Positions 29,988 through 30,109 of a stretch of 30,109 nt of DNA are shown one piece after another. The DNA is taken from the NCBI GenBank assembly GCA_010279815.1, contig QEOQ01000014.1, positions 341,687 through 371,795 on the forward strand, given 5' to 3'. The translations under genes were made by a program, and so were the position numbers. This DNA comes from Brachionus plicatilis (Eukaryota; Rotifera; Eurotatoria; Ploima; Brachionidae). Below the pieces are notes generated by a model. That model worked only from the letters and a program-made list of their open reading frames with translations, was not told the DNA's origin and made no database searches. How positions within the stretch are numbered: the first letter of the stretch is position 1; each line of letters opens with the position of its first letter.

Positions 29988-30109
29988 AATATATTTTGGT
30001 CATTATGAATTTTTCTTCTCAAAATAAAACCAAAATTATTAATATTTTCTTTTTTTTTTGATAGCTCTATACTTATTTCTCATTTTAACATTGGAATTTT
30101 TTTTCCTGA

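Overview
The window looks like part of a strongly AT-rich invertebrate nuclear genome. It has metazoan gene families (a DEG/ENaC channel, a FERM-domain scaffold, a RING finger, an EB-type cysteine-rich protein, an EF-hand protein). Introns are very short (about 45-60 bp, GT..AG) and decayed transposons are frequent. Intron size, base composition and the mix of transposons would fit a monogonont rotifer such as Brachionus, but that is inference, because no species-diagnostic sequence is present.

Layout. 1-1292 (minus): a DEG/ENaC channel gene running off the left edge, with an in-frame stop just before its expected second membrane segment. 1293-6620: a gene-poor AT-rich tract with a few coding-like islands and LINE 3' tails. 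6832-10998 (plus): the best gene here, a complete 14-exon FRMD4-type gene (FERM domain plus cytohesin-binding CUPID region, about 938 aa), assembled from short exons. 11466-11826: a nearly perfect 153-bp-arm foldback element. 12166-12990: two decayed transposon or gene relics. 13497-14897 (minus): a RING-finger ORF followed 64 bp later by a three-exon EB-type membrane-anchored or secreted gene. 15646-15811: a foldback repeat.

16408-26800 is an accessory block. Two nearly identical copies of a small TATA-driven gene (16576-16986 and 25727-26122, minus) encode an unfamiliar tandem-repeat protein. They flank a transposon pile: a CR1/L2-like LINE relic holding a 512-base assembly gap, then a Mutator-like (MULE) deletion derivative with opposed arrays of CACCAA/TTGGTG motifs. 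A 4-kb Jockey-like LINE has inserted into the MULE leader and left a 12-bp target-site duplication.

27454-27809 (plus): a two-exon, two-EF-hand protein. The remainder holds an inverted repeat, a MULE fragment, a LINE fragment and a possible piggyBac-like relic.

No operon-like pathway links these genes. The host genes (channel, FRMD4 scaffold, RING, EB, EF-hand) appear to be independent transcription units. The rest is explained mostly by transposon insertion, internal deletion and local duplication.
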